The notes: a model not told the origin generated them from the sequence alone. Shown: positions 1 through 11,050, numbered from the stretch's first letter. The stretch: 64,000 nucleotides of DNA from Ahaetulla prasina (GCF_028640845.1 NC_080540.1:231368794-231432793); one strand, 5' to 3'. Made by a program: numbers and translations.

Positions 1-972
1 AAGAAATCGGGAATAATGCACATCAAAATTTCAGAGGGTAGGAGTTATGCTGAAGCCTTTAACCCTTTAACATTTGCTGTTACCAAGCTGTGCCTGGCTG
101 GTGTCGGTAAATGAGGAGGTGAATCTAGTCCCTGAATGTGATTAACTTCCTCATGTGTCCATTAGTTGTGGGGAACCCTCAGGGAACCATTTTTAATCAG
201 GACATTAGTATCAGAGGTGTCATTCAGCCGATTCTGACCGGTTCTGGAGAACCGGTAGCGGAAATTTTGAGTAATTTGGAGAACGGCAAATACCACCTCT
301 GACTGGCCCTGCCCCCATCTATTCACGAGTCCCAGCTGACCGGCTGGATCTTCTTTTGTTGCCCTGCACAGAACAGAGCTGAAAAGCAGGTTAGTGGGGT
401 GGGGAGGGAATGGAGATTTTACAATATCTTTCCCCTGGAGCGGGGTGGAAATGGAGATTTTACAGTATCCTTCCCCTGCCATGCCCACCAAGCCACGCCC
501 ACAGAACCAGTAATAAAAAATGTTGAATCCCACCACTGATTAGTATCAAAAACTACTGAATTTTTGGGAGGTACCTATTGTCGGTAAATGATGTCTTTTA
601 GCCATCAGCTGATCAAAGGAAACTCTTTATTTTTCATACTGGCAAAATGATAGCTGCTGTACCTGAAACAAGAAAGAGTTTCTCTGGAGTAGATTTAACA
701 CACATCACTGAGTTTTCAGAGTCACCCCCATATGAGAGCTAATAGAGCGATGAAGAGTGTGAGATATGGGGTTGAAAATCTTGGAGTTCTGATTTTGCTG
801 TGGTTATAATCACAGTAAATGGTTTGCTTCTCAGGCGTTTCATCTGCAGTTGGAGGTCAAGTTGACACCTTCTGAAAAGAATGCTGTTACAAAGTCTCTT
901 GCTTGAATCCAATTATTATATCTCTAATGTTTTGGAATTTCTCTCTCGAAATGATTTCTTTCATCGTAACAG
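1..972 (+). other. ANXA1 intron, 3' part, with one hAT element
   Basis: No annexin exon is recognisable here, in particular not the short exon that precedes the 94-bp exon in other vertebrates. The stretch is therefore read as intron up to the acceptor at 971-972. Apart from the hAT-like element at 212-538 nothing else is recognised. Confidence 0.6.
212..538. mobile_element. Non-autonomous hAT element (Ac-like group), 327 bp
   Basis: The termini CAGAGGTGTCATTCAGC and GAATCCCACCACTG are imperfect inverted repeats. They are flanked by a perfect 8-bp duplication ATTAGTAT (204-211 and 539-546). The interior holds the motifs shared by many copies in this window: a GGTTCTGGAGAACCGGTAG-type segment, a duplicated TTTTACAGTATCCTTCCCCTG segment and a CCACGCCCACAGAACC segment. 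There is no coding capacity. It lies in an ANXA1 intron. Confidence 0.88.
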
Positions 973-1066
973 AAATTATATGAGGCTGGAGAGAGAAAAA
1001 AAGGAACGGATGTTAACGTTTTCATTAACATTCTCACTACCAGAAGTTACCCGCACCTTCGAAGAG
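973..1066 (+). CDS. ANXA1: Annexin A1, coding exon (annexin repeat 3), first of five in the window
   Basis: The exon follows an AG at 971-972 and ends before GT at 1067. Its 94 bp read in frame from a phase-0 start as [17 protein letters not shown] then [15 protein letters not shown], which I recognise as annexin repeat 3 of annexin A1. Annexin A1 is a calcium-dependent phospholipid-binding protein, anti-inflammatory and active at membranes and in secretion. The GERKKGTD stretch is the type II calcium loop (K-G-T-D). Exon length and phase pattern (0 to 1) match the vertebrate gene as I remember it. The five exons total 432 nt, or 143 residues plus stop, about 41% of the usual 346-residue protein. 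The preceding short exon is not found in 1-970, so it lies upstream of the window. A Lys sits where I recall Ala in the human protein, directly before LYEAGE. Confidence 0.93.
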
Positions 1067-1262
1067 GTAAGCAGAAAGCAATAAATGGCACGTTGTTGAA
1101 ATGCTTTTATTTTAAAGAGAAATGTCTTAATAGAATTTTTGAAACAAAAATGCAAAAAAATAAATAAATTCCTGTGTAATAATTTTATTAGTGAGATTTG
1201 AAAAAGATTTGAAAACAAAGCTGTTCTGCTGCATAATGGACAATCTGCCAAAAATTAGTATA

Positions 1263-1633
1263 CAGGTAGTCCTCAACTTATAATCATTCACTTACGGACT
1301 GTTTTAAAGTTACACTGAAAAATGTGATTTATGACCATTTTTCACACAAATGACATTGCAGCATCCCATGGTCATGTGATCAAAGTTCAGATGCTTGGCA
1401 ACTGGCTCAGTTCTGCCACATGGGGTCATGTGATCACCTTTTGCAATCTTCTGGCAAACAAAGTCAATGGGGAAGCAAATTCACTTACTAACTTAAGTTT
1501 GTGTTACTAACTTAAAAACTGGAGTGATTCACTTAAAAAGGTCATAAAGTGGGGCACCAACTCCCTTAGCAACTGTCTAGCTCAGCAGTTGAAATTTTGG
1601 GCTCAGTTATGGTTGCAAGTCGAGGACCACCTG
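1263..1633. mobile_element. Tc1/mariner-like miniature element, 371 bp
   Basis: Inverted termini CAGGTAGTCCTCAACTTATA and the complement of GCAAGTCGAGGACCACCTG are flanked by TA dinucleotides (1261-1262, 1634-1635). No open frame is present. TA flanks and the palindromic ends indicate a Tc1/mariner-superfamily MITE, here inside an ANXA1 intron. Confidence 0.8.
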
Positions 1634-1866
1634 TATTTCAATCCAGAAATGGGAGTGCGCAGCCCTTCTCATTTAAAATCGAACTTGCATAATTTGAGAT
1701 TCCAGGGGTGTGTATAGCTCCCAGAAGCCTTGCATGTCATCTCTGTCCCTTCTAAAAGCTGACAGCAGATTATAATCTTGATCTGATAGATAGGAAAAGT
1801 ATTAAATCATATACTGTGTACTTGTTAGGGGAACAATGTGTTCCAAATTGTTCTCTTTGGTTTCAG

Positions 1867-1962
1867 TTTTTAACAGATACCAGAACTACAGCAAACATGA
1901 CATGGAGAAAGTTCTGGACCTCGAGCTGAAAGGAGACATTGAGAATTGCTTGACGGCAATTG
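1867..1962 (+). CDS. ANXA1: Annexin A1, coding exon (end of repeat 3 and start of repeat 4)
   Basis: The 96-bp exon lies between a pyrimidine-rich acceptor ending TTTCAG at 1866 and a GTATGT donor at 1963. It reads in frame [20 protein letters not shown] then [11 protein letters not shown], closely matching annexin A1. It keeps phase 1 at both ends, so the codons for the flanking Val residues are split by introns. The intron before it is 800 bp and carries a mariner-like miniature element. Confidence 0.95.
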
Positions 1963-2560
1963 GTATGTAACCCTCTTCTGTACAAAAGGTGGTTCCTTCC
2001 TAAATTTGGTCCCAAGATTATGCCTTCTGGAATGTCATTCTCCCAGAGATTGGATTGGCCCTGAGCCTTTTGACTTTTCACAAGGCCCTGAAGACTTGTG
2101 AGTGCCCTTGTGTTCTTAGGGATGAGGTCAGAATGTCACTTGGGCCACGATATCGCCAGTTGTTATTGCTTTGATCTCAGCTGCTGACTATATATTTATT
2201 TTGCGTTTTTGTATGTGTGTTTTTGCTGGGGTTTTTTTCCACCCAGTTTTTTCTCATTGCTTGAGAGGAGCAGCTATAAAAATAGAAACAAATTAATTTG
2301 CCTCTTAGGTTAATAAGGCTCCAGTCCCACACACTGCCCTTGAAGCTGGGGAGGGCATAGTAGCCTTAGATCTTGCTCTGCATTGTCAATCAGTGACGTT
2401 AATAATAACAAAGTATTTTATATTAGGTTTTGTTAATTTTTTGTCATTCCATAAGTGAGTTTTGGTGCCTGCAGGGACAGAAAGAGTCCTATCTTATTAT
2501 ATAATCACTTTTAGAAGAAAACTGGTAAACCCGAGAAAGCAATGAATATCCTATTTTTTA

Positions 2561-2587
2561 TGAATGAATGAATGCATGCATGAATAA

Positions 2588-2638
<51 letters not shown>

Positions 2639-2641
2639 ATG
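2561..2641. repeat. (GAAT)n then (AAAT)n microsatellite
   Basis: A short (GAAT)n run with GCAT variants leads into about 14 units of AAAT. It lies in the 1,068-bp ANXA1 intron, ahead of the exon at 3031. Confidence 0.95.
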
Positions 2642-2808
2642 TTAATTAACATTGAGAAGTATCAACAAAACAGAGGAGCATGTATCTGTTTTATCTTTTC
2701 TTTGCCAGCTGTGTTTTAACTTTTTGGATAAAACTTTTCTAGGCAGTTCAATGTTATTTCTTAAAGTCATAAAAAGGTTTCTTCCTGCTTCTCGGCCAAG
2801 TTCTGCTA

Positions 2809-2937
2809 CGATTCTTCTGTTAGCTGTATATAACCATAATTCATGAGATCCCGATTCTTCTGTTAGCTGTATATAACCATAATTCATGAGATCCCGATTC
2901 TTCTGTTAGCTGTATATAACCATAATTCATGAGATCC
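2809..2937. repeat. 43-bp minisatellite, three perfect copies
   Basis: A 43-bp unit starting CGATTCTTCTGTTAGCTG and ending CATGAGATCC is repeated three times without a mismatch at 2809, 2852 and 2895. The lack of divergence implies recent tandem duplication. It lies 93 bp upstream of the ANXA1 59-bp exon. Confidence 0.95.
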
Positions 2938-3030
2938 CAATCTTTGGAAAAAAACATTGTGTTTCTTTCTTTGCATTTTGCTTTTGTTAATTTATGATCA
3001 TAAATAATCTCGGTTCTTTCTCATTTTCAG

Positions 3031-3089
3031 TGAAATGTGCTGTAAGCAAGCCTGCTTTCTTTGCTGAGAAGCTCTATCTAGCAATGAAG
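3031..3089 (+). CDS. ANXA1: Annexin A1, 59-bp coding exon (repeat 4)
   Basis: The acceptor is TTTTCAG ending at 3030 and the donor is GTAAAA at 3090. The product reads KCAVSKPAFFAEKLYLAMK, the start of annexin repeat 4. The 59-bp length restores phase 0 at the 3' edge. The 1,068-bp intron before it holds an (AAAT)n tract and a perfect 43-bp triplication. Confidence 0.95.
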
Positions 3090-3301
3090 GTAAAAGGAAT
3101 AGCACAAGGAGGAAGGGGGCTTTGTTTTAAAAGTGCATGCCAACACAAACATCACATTTTCAATCTTCCGATCCTTTCTCTTGTAAAAGAGAATAGTCAG
3201 TTTGTACCACATTTCCAGTTAAGGCGGACAATTTTGTGCAAAAGTTAGAAATAACGTTTTTCAAGGAACATAAATCGTTCCCTTCCCATCCACCATTCAG
3301 T

Positions 3302-3395
3302 CAGAACTGAAGAAGCTTCCTGGATGAGAAGCAAAATGTCTTCAAGGAAAAACAAACAAAAGTTTGTTTTGAAAAAGCACCTTTGGCATCACACA
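3302..3395. repeat. Fragment of a dispersed foldback-type repeat
   Basis: The segment with GGATGAGAAGCAAAATGTCTT and AAAAAGCACCTTTGGCA resembles one arm of the inverted repeat at 58128-58301 (AAAAAGCACCTTTGGGACA). Family unknown. Confidence 0.4.
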
Positions 3396-3912
3396 CAAAT
3401 GTTTGCTGTTGGGAATATTGCAAGATTTCATAACCTGCCTGGCAAACGGTATCTGGGAGTGGTTCATTATGTTGCTTACAATAGCAGAGGCCTTTCTGAA
3501 ATCAGAAAAGCTTACAGCAAGGACTCTCTGACTCTATGGAGACAGATTCCCCTCTAACAGAAACTCAGGTGGCATAAACAGTGGAGTGTGAACTCAGATT
3601 TCTAGTATAGACAGGTGTGGCTTGAGTTTCATTAATATGGGTGTAGACAGAAAGATTATGATGTCTATTTCTGAATGAATATGCGAAGGACTTTTGTTTC
3701 TCTGAGGTGGCGCTTTGGTGTGGGATCCTTGGTGTTTTCCGAGTTACAGATAGCTCTTTTGTCCTCTTCTGGGTCGTCACTTGAAAGTCTGGAGACCTTT
3801 CATAAAGGCAAAAGGAGTTTAAATTATCTCATACACCAAGCAGAGGGAAGCCACTTAAACTCAAGAATTAGGAAAAGAGTTTATTTCTATTCTTTTCCCC
3901 CGTCTCCCACAG

Positions 3913-4035
3913 GGTTCCGGAACACGCCACAGAACTCTGAACAGAATTATGGTGTCACGGGCTGAAATTGACATGAATGAGATCAAAGGTTTTTACAAGG
4001 CAAAATATGGGGTGTCTCTCTGCCAGGCAATTTTG
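3913..4035 (+). CDS. ANXA1: Annexin A1, 123-bp coding exon (repeat 4 calcium loop)
   Basis: The acceptor is CCCACAG ending at 3912 and the donor is GTAGGT at 4036. The exon begins [20 protein letters not shown] and continues through [25 protein letters not shown] is the repeat-4 type II calcium-binding loop (G-x-G-T). An acidic cap residue expected about 38-40 residues after the loop falls in the next exon (DETKGDYE). Both edges are phase 0. Confidence 0.95.
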
Positions 4036-4484
4036 GTAGGTTATTTCTGCTTTTATTTGCGGTTAACAGGGGTTTAAGGAATTAGACCTTGTGGTTAAGG
4101 AAATAGAACCAGAACTAAGTAGCTGTGCAGTTTGCAATGAGACTTAAGACTCCACGATTTTTATTTCCATTGACAGAATCACACATATTGTGATTGTATT
4201 TGGATGGGGGGGGGGCTCAGAGTAATATAATTAATTATAATTAAGATTGATTTTTTAAAATTATCTTTATTAACCTTCACTCAGTTTTTAAAGTAATTAT
4301 TCAGCACGTATAACATGAGTTTTTGTTTTGTGTGGTTGCAGCCAAACAAGTGGAGACAGGATTGTGTATAGTGCATGAACCTAGCTTTAGAATATAAGTA
4401 GGGGTGAGATGAACGGGAGGGACATGATTGCACTACTCTGGTTTTGTTGGATATGAACTCTTTTCATTTTTTTTCCACATGCAG

Positions 4485-4544
4485 GATGAAACAAAGGGAG
4501 ATTATGAAAAGATTTTGGTGGCTTTGTGCGGCGGGGATGACTAA
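4485..4544 (+). CDS. ANXA1: Annexin A1, terminal coding exon with stop
   Basis: The acceptor is CACATGCAG ending at 4484. The exon reads DETKGDYEKILVALCGGDD and stops with TAA at 4542-4544. The GDYEKILVALCGG ending is the conserved C-terminus of annexins; here it ends with two Asp residues where I recall a single Asn in mammals. The intron before it is 449 bp. Confidence 0.95.
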   Translation, partial: DETKGDYEKILVALCGGDD

Positions 4545-4770
4545 GTTCTACATCCTGTACATTCCAATTACTTCCTTGAGAATAGTTGAGAATACGATCT
4601 TCCTTAACTAAAGGAATCTTTGAAGAAAGTCTTTTTTTTATATATCCAAAGCCAAGAGCATAGAAAGAACCACTGTGTTTGCTTTTGCAAGATGAAGATA
4701 TATAAAGCATAGTGTTTGTCTACTCAGGCCTAGTTAACATTCCAAATAAAATAAAATCTGTTATCCAGTG
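4545..4770 (+). terminator. ANXA1: ANXA1 3' UTR and polyadenylation signal
   Basis: About 220 bp of AT-rich non-coding sequence follows the ANXA1 stop. AATAAA is at 4745-4750, overlapped by a second near-match (ATAAAA). A TG-rich stretch at about 4758-4772 is a plausible downstream element, placing cleavage near 4765-4770. The exact cleavage site is inferred. Confidence 0.7.
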
Positions 4771-6193
4771 TGATGATTTATTTTCTCTTGTCGATGTTGA
4801 TTTTGTGCCTTTAAGAAAGGAAGATGCAAATCCTTTAAATATTAATTCCAGGAAGGAGCTCAGTAGAGTGACAACAATCTCAACACAGTGAGTGTGCCCC
4901 CCCCCATCCTTAGACATGCATTCTGGTTGTCCTACAATGGGAACTTTCAAAAGTTCAAGGGAAGAGTACTAGTGGCATGCTGGAGATAGGATAACTTACC
5001 CTGAAAGAGATCCTGTTGGATTCCACTATAGTCAAGCCATTTAGAAATATTAGTGGTCACCTATTCGAGGAGCACTTACTTGTCAGTATACAAGGTTTGG
5101 AAGGGATCTTAAAGATGAGCTAGCTTTCCTTGACCATTGCAGGAATCTGCTACTACAATATTCTTGACAGATTATCATCTAGCATTTATTTAAACTCTTT
5201 CACCAAAGACTCCACCAATTCCTGAGTCTCTCTGCTGTATTTCTAGACATTTCTTACTGTAGCATAAGTAAAGCCAATATTCCCCTTTTCATTCAATTGC
5301 AATGGATGTATTTCTGGCTATAAACAAAACTTTCTCATAGACTATGCTTAAGAAACCTCTAATATTTACAGATAACTTTGCACCAAGAAGAAACATGTTA
5401 GGTTTGCTTAAATTAATAATTGGCTCAGGTAAAATCTAGAAGCAGAGGCCACCTGATTTGCTACAATTATAGGCATTGTACAGATGTAAGTCTCTCTTGA
5501 ACATTATGGTATGCAATTATGAAACAGGATGTTTAGACCTTGATGGAATAAGTTCTTAAATCTTTCTGATGAAGTGCTCTATTGCATTAACTTTTATCCC
5601 AGGTAAAATTCTAGGGTTTAGGATTTCAGGCAAACCAACTAATGATTAGGATGTCTGCTCATCAAAGACAGATATTTTTTTTTTTACAAATTTCACAATG
5701 CAAAGGGGTATTTCCAGAAGTAGGATTCATTGTCCATATTGAGAAGGAGATCACTGGCTTTTTGGTAAGGCAACAAGAAATCCAGTGCTACAGCAAAAAA
5801 TTGGGGTAAGCCTCTCTCTCTCTTCTGTAAAAAGATCATTTAAAAGATAAATGATTGTGGATTTGAGACCCAAGAAGTTTCAGACAGAAAATCAACTTCT
5901 ATGCTTTTTTGAACAAGGAATACCAAAGGATATCAGCTGGGGTTCCTAAAAAAAAAAGTTTTCTTATAAAAAAGGATGAGAATGATCTACCAAGTATCAA
6001 ATTCCCAAACAGTTCCACCCTGCCCAACCCAACTCACTTGATTGAAAAATCAGGGTATACTTTTAAAAATAACAAACATAAAAGACTAAGTCACTTGAAG
6101 TTTCATGAGATCTGGAATGAAGAACAGCTTCATTCAGTTTTTGCTAAATAATAAGATGTGTTCTTAATATTGTGGGTAACTAAACATCTATGG
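4771..6193. other. No feature recognised
   Basis: AT-rich sequence downstream of ANXA1. No repeat, conserved coding segment or RNA gene was recognised. An 80-codon frame at 5909-6151 has no recognisable domain. Confidence 0.5.
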
Positions 6194-6312
6194 TGGGGGT
6201 GTCAAACTCGTGGTGTCACGTGACATATCTTTTTTCCCCTTCGCTAAACTGGGTGTCGGCGTGGCCAGTGTGTGATGCATCTGGCCCATGGGCCGCAAGT
6301 TTGACAGCCCTG
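6194..6312. mobile_element. Non-autonomous hAT element (TA-centred target group), 119 bp
   Basis: Ends read GGGGTGTCAAACTCG and AAGTTTGACAGCCCTG, inverted with respect to each other. Flanks ATCTATGG and ATCTGTGG form an 8-bp duplication with one mismatch. Same family as the copy at 42624-42758 and the longer relative at 35047-35363. Confidence 0.8.
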
Positions 6313-7249
6313 ATCTGTGGTCTTGCCATTAAATTGGCTGTTGTATTGCAGTTAAAACTTTGTAACTTTTTTTTCTCTTGCCTTGTTTGTTGCCTTGTCT
6401 CCATATTAAAATACTGATGTAAATCAGGAATACTAAACATTAGTTACAAACCCTCCAAAATAGAATTTGAACAAGAGGGTTGAACCACAGCCTGATTCAC
6501 ACATCATGCTTAAGCATCATGTGTTCTTTTAGCTATGTCTGGTTGAATACATTACACTGGTTGGGATCACACATCAAGCTGTAAACTACAGTTTACAAAC
6601 TACAATGATAGTTCACACAAGAAATTAAGGTATATTTGGCTATAGTTTACCTTGCTGTCTCAGCATCACACTTAGTTTCTTCCTCTAAAATATTCTGGGC
6701 TGAAATTAAAACTTTATTGTTTATTTTTTATTTAAATTTATTGGCTGCCCAATTCTAGTGGATTCATCAATGTTTTACTTTGGATTAACAAAGATTAAAG
6801 AACCTGGAATAAATGTTTTCATTCCAATTGTATGTATTTATGTAATCAAATGCAGTGTGTAATCCCAACATTTAAAGTCCCAGATGGCATGACAGCACAG
6901 CAGGTAATTTGAGGGACTGTCTCTCCCTAGTTATATCTATCCATCCCACAAGATCCAGCTGGACAGGTATGTTGCGGTTCCTACCAGCCAGGGTATTTTG
7001 TCAACTAGGACTTAGAGGGACAACCATTTTGTCATGGCCCCTGCCCTGTGGAATATCATTCCTGCCAAGGTAAGGCTGATGCCAACCCTGTTAGCCTTCT
7101 GATTGGGAATCCCATGACAGAGTGAAGCCTACTAGGTGGTTATATGATAATTCTTTGGAATTATCTTTGGAGATAATTCTTTGAAGAGTGCTTTGGAACT
7201 CTCCTATATGTTCTTTTTCGCCATTTTGCTTTTTTAAAAAAAACCTTTT
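6313..7249. other. Mostly unrecognised AT-rich sequence
   Basis: No gene seen. The stretch at about 6490-6660, with repeated TTCACAC and GTTTAC motifs, may be an old SINE-like repeat, but I cannot place it. Confidence 0.4.
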
Positions 7250-7390
7250 TAATTTAATTGTATTGTATTTAATACTTTTTATGCATCTGGACTTTTTCAT
7301 TAGGTACACTGCCCAGAGTCACTTGTTTGTTATGGGCACAATTTATTCATTATTCATTCAAATTGAATGAATGAATGAATGAATATAAAA
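7250..7390 (+). repeat. Old L2/MIR-type 3' tail with (GAAT)n
   Basis: GTACACTGCCCAGAGTCACTT resembles the shared 3' end of L2 and CORE-SINE elements, followed by a (GAAT)n tail at 7366-7384. Confidence 0.5.
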
Positions 7391-7392
7391 AC

Positions 7393-7610
7393 AGTTTCCT
7401 GTAGTGGTTAAGGCCATTAGGCTAGAAACTGGGAGACTGTGAGTTCTCATGCCACTTTGGGCATGAAACCAGCTTGGGCCAGTTACTTTCCCTCAGCTCT
7501 AGGAAGAGGGTAATGACCAACCATTTCTGAAAAATCTTGCCAAAAAACCTGCAGTGACTTCTCCAGGCAACCTCCTGAGAATAGGACATTACTGAAGGGA
7601 AGAAGTACAT
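7393..7610 (+). mobile_element. CORE/MIR-type tRNA-derived SINE
   Basis: The head GTAGTGGTTAAGGCCATTAG is followed by an AGAAACTGGGAGACTGTGAG segment, then the CORE-like GGGCCAGTTACTTTC. The tail part (TCTGAAAAATCTTGCCAAAAAAC) is shared with the copy at 24243-24450 and, in reverse, with 8874-9095. Confidence 0.7.
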
Positions 7611-8873
7611 ACTGTATGCATGTACGTAGGTAGGCTGTCCTCTTTTATCAAGGCCTGCAGGAAAGGCCTGTGTGGTTTTGCAATGGAGCCCTCCTCCACT
7701 TTTGTGACTAAAATGAAACAATTATACCATCCATAAAAGCTTCTCCCAGAGGCCCCAAAGTAATTTTTCTCCTTTTTACTTCCTTTTTTTACTTCCTTTT
7801 TTTTTAAAGCTCTTGGGTCATGGTAACAGTTCTAAATTATGACATTCCTGAATTAATTACAGCATGCCCTCTGAAGCTAAATATATTAAACTTTAAGAGT
7901 AGCATTCTTTCCTTTTCATTGGAGGGAGACCTCAGTTAGAAAAAAACAACTATGTTAGTTTGGTTAACTAACTAACCATATAAAACTATGGTTAACTAAT
8001 TGTGTGGTAGTAAAGTTGCTACTGAGCACAACTAGGACTGCAAAAACCTGGTTAATGGCCGTGAAATGCCTCTGGGTTTTTGCAGCGTAGACCTGCTAGC
8101 TAGCCCTAGCCACATCGCCTAGGAATCTGCTTTAAGAAAAAAAAAAATTATCAAAAAGCTGAATTCAATTTCTAATGCAATATTCTGCATGTTTTCTTAC
8201 AACCTTGATTGCAACATGCATACAGCCCTATTTCAAGACTTTAGGGTTCAGAAGAGGTCACTTCTAGCAAATAACCCCAAATTCTAGTACATCTCATTCA
8301 TTGGTATTTGCCTTTCTGGAATGTCTTCTTTTTTCTCCGCACACACCTAAATTCAAGTTATTTCTTCTCCAGTGAGCAAACTCAAAACATTTATTTTTGT
8401 TTCATGCCTATGCTTGCCCATGAACAAAGAACTGAGGGACTTTTGATTTATTAACATTACTTGCCAAGTTGTCCTTTGTTTATTCAGGATGAGGAATATA
8501 AACTTTCTTGCTATTGTGAAATTGATGGCAAATATTCATGAATTACAATAGATGCTTCTCCCTATGATTTATAAACTATATGCATAATCTACTATGAATA
8601 AAGTGTCTCAGATGACAATTCCTTACAATATAGGGACTTCACATCCAGAAACTAATATGTATGACATTTAGCAGCTTTTGTTTTCAGAATTTTGGGTAGG
8701 AAATTAGGAGAATATGGGAGTAACTGGTTCAAATGTTAATCACATTTCATTATTTGATTTTAGGAAAACTATTATATGTAAGCCTCGGACTTCTGTTTCA
8801 ACACAAATTAACAATACTGGCTTATGTTAGTGCTCATGTAATATACAAATGGTTATTATAATATGATAATGAT
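7611..8873. other. No feature recognised
   Basis: Unique-looking AT-rich DNA. About 8480-8640 contains several ATGAATTA/ATGCATAA-type motifs, but there is too little to call a regulatory element. Confidence 0.45.
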
Positions 8874-9095
8874 TGTGTGTATATGTGTGGCCTTGAGTGA
8901 GTGTTGACTCCTGGAAACTGCCTGCACAAGTCTCTGCAGTTTTCTTGGCAAAGTTTTTTGGAAGTGGTATGTCATTTCCCCTACCTTAGGGCTACAGACA
9001 GTAACTGGCCCAAGTCACCCATCTAGTTTTGTACCCAAGGTGAGATTAGAACTCTTAGTCATCCAATTTCTGGCCTGGTACTTTAACCACTAATT
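8874..9095 (-). mobile_element. CORE/MIR-type SINE, reverse orientation
   Basis: Reading the complement, the order is GTGGTTAAAGTACCAGGCC, a tRNA-unrelated GGGCCAGTTACTGTC core, then a tail with CCAAAAAACTTTGCCAAGAA and GTCAACACTCACTCAAGG. This is the same layout as the + strand copies at 7393 and 24243. Confidence 0.68.
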
Positions 9096-9599
9096 AGTTT
9101 GAATTCATTAAATTCTTAAATTTGTGGTTAATTTTTCTTTTGTTCAGGAAAAAAGGTATAATTGCCAGGTAGCTTTTCAAACTTTTTGTTCTGAAGATCT
9201 CTAATAGCCTCAGGGTAGTTAAATAAGCAATTTCCAAAAGTGATTAGAAAGTGAGGTTAACAAATTCAGTGTCTTTTAAAAGGCTCTACTGCGGTTGTGA
9301 TCATGATAGTTGATTCCTTCCTCTTAGACCTGCAGAAAACAGTTATTCTACAGATGTACAGTAATACTGCAGATATAAACTCCAGAGAAGTTTCAAAGAA
9401 TCAGTCTACTCATTGGTTTATTGGTCTTTACTACTATCATAATCTCCATTTCTTGGGAGATGTGTTTAGTTCACCATGCCTCCTCTGGAAGTCCAGGATA
9501 GGAAAAAAAAATGTACAATTCTGAATGAACGCTATCCAGGGAAAATAAAAATCTGTTAGGTACTGTGAATGATTAGCTTGAGCAAGGCAAGAGATTATC
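9096..9599. other. No feature recognised
   Basis: No gene or repeat was recognised between the SINE and the (AAAT)n tract. Confidence 0.5.
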
Positions 9600-9602
9600 A
9601 AA

Positions 9603-9673
<71 letters not shown>

Positions 9674-9676
9674 ATA
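9600..9676. repeat. (AAAT)n microsatellite, about 77 bp
   Basis: An uninterrupted run of about 19 AAAT units. No LINE 3' end is visible directly next to it. Confidence 0.95.
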
Positions 9677-9759
9677 GGCTGTTTGATGACCCTAGAATGT
9701 ATGAGAAAATGAGCGATTGAATATCTGCTTAGAAAAGATTGTGTTTGTTTTGAAAATGT

Positions 9760-10210
9760 GGTTTATTCATGCATAGTAAATGAATGAATCCATAACAAGC
9801 ATGACTGATTTGAGTGTTTAAGTTGAAAGATGAAAGAGAGAGAATTAGCGAAGGATAGGTGGGTGCTAAGAGACTTAAAATGAGAGACTTTTTTTGAGAG
9901 ACGGGTGAATGAGAAGGCTGGATCCTGGGTTAAAGTGGGAGTAAAAGAAAAGGAAAGAAGCAAGAATGAAAGTCGAATAGCTTCAGGAAGAAAAAGTTGG
10001 AGAAGTTCCAAAAATAGAAGGCAACTTATGAAGTGTTCAATGGATGTGTTGGAAGCAAGGATATTTGCAGTAGTCGAAAGGGATGCAGAGGTATATTGAA
10101 TGGGGTTGATGGAAATTAGTCTTTCTTATGTATCCTTAGCTGCTGAATTTAATTTCTTTGGGTTATTGATTTTACACCTCTTTTTCTACATTTTGCAGAA
10201 CTTGGTTTAC
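9760..10210. repeat. Dispersed repeat shared with 27.7-28.1 kb (family unknown)
   Basis: The stretch shares a landmark with a second place in the window: AATGGATGTGTTGGAAGCAA near 10039 against AATGGATATGTTAGAAGCAA near 27983. Both are followed by a TGAATG...GTTG segment about 50 bp later. I cannot assign a family and no coding potential is evident. Confidence 0.4.
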
Positions 10211-10234
10211 TCTGAAAAATATAATGCATATACA

Positions 10235-10310
10235 TATTAATTATTTATTTATTTATTAATTTGTTGCCCATCTCACCACAAGCCACTCTGGGCAGCTTAC
10301 AAAATATACA
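10235..10310 (-). repeat. L2/SINE-type 3' tail, reverse orientation
   Basis: (ATTT)n is followed by GCCCATCTCACC and CCACTCTGGGCAGCTTACAA, the complement of the common L2-type 3' end found across reptile repeats. Confidence 0.55.
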
Positions 10311-10639
10311 TACATGTGCATATGCATATACATATACAAAAATAAATTAATTTGTAGGTATAACTGAGAATATGTTATATTGGGGTGGGATGGGGGACAT
10401 GAAAATAGTAGGAATAGAAGACCTTTAGAGGCATTTAACCCAACAAAATTCGAGTTGAAGACTTCAAAATTTTCACTTTACTTAAAAAAATAAAATCCTC
10501 TCTGCACCTCTTTGAAGATAAAGGTAGTAGGAACAAAGCAAAGAGAACATCACAGCTTCCAAATTGCCCAGCAAACTACAAAGAAATTGTGCTGAAAATG
10601 CAGAAACTGCCATGCCCTAGAGTCAACAGAATTTATCCA

Positions 10640-11050
10640 AAACAGTTGAGAAAAAGTAAGCCCTCAGTTTTGCTCTTACTGTTTTGTGAGAGCAGGCTTA
10701 GTATTTACAGGAGTAGGGCCTTCTCTATGGGAGCATTGACGCTCTGGAATGAACTCCTCCCTGGCCTACGTCAAGTGCCTGATCTTCGGACCTTCCGTCG
10801 TGAGCTAAAAACATACTTATTTATTCAAGCGGGACTGGCATAATAGTTTGATTTTAAATTGGGGTTTTATTAATATTTTAAATTTTTTAAATTTAATTTT
10901 AACTATCAGCCGTTTTTGTAATTTTGCTACATTTTAATTCGTTTTAACTGTATATATCTTGTATTTTATTTCTGGCTGTACACCGCCCTGAGTCCTTCAG
11001 GAGAAGGCCGGTATAAAAATTTAATAAAATAAAATAAAAATAAAATAAAT
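10640..11050 (+). mobile_element. L2 LINE, 5'-truncated 3' end
   Basis: The open frame ending at 10843 carries FSMGALTLWNELLPGLRQVP then DLRTFRRELKTYLFIQAGLA, the C-terminus of L2 ORF2. After the stop come about 130 bp of AT-rich 3' UTR and then CACCGCCCTGAGTCCTTCAG...GGCCGGTATAAAAATTTAAT and an (AAAAT)n tail. Only the last part of the element is present. Confidence 0.85.

Noticed and set aside
162..536. 124-codon frame on the - strand
   Set aside because: It coincides with the non-autonomous hAT element at 212-538 and recurs in other copies (for example 15838-16149); no protein family recognised.
1..972. An additional upstream ANXA1 exon
   Set aside because: Scanned for the short exon expected before the 94-bp exon; no frame with the right residues and splice sites was found.
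2809..2937. CRISPR-like array
   Set aside because: Three contiguous 43-bp units with no spacers in a vertebrate intron: a tandem duplication.
4205..4216. G-run as a quadruplex
   Set aside because: One continuous run of about ten G with no further G-tracts nearby; ordinary homopolymer.
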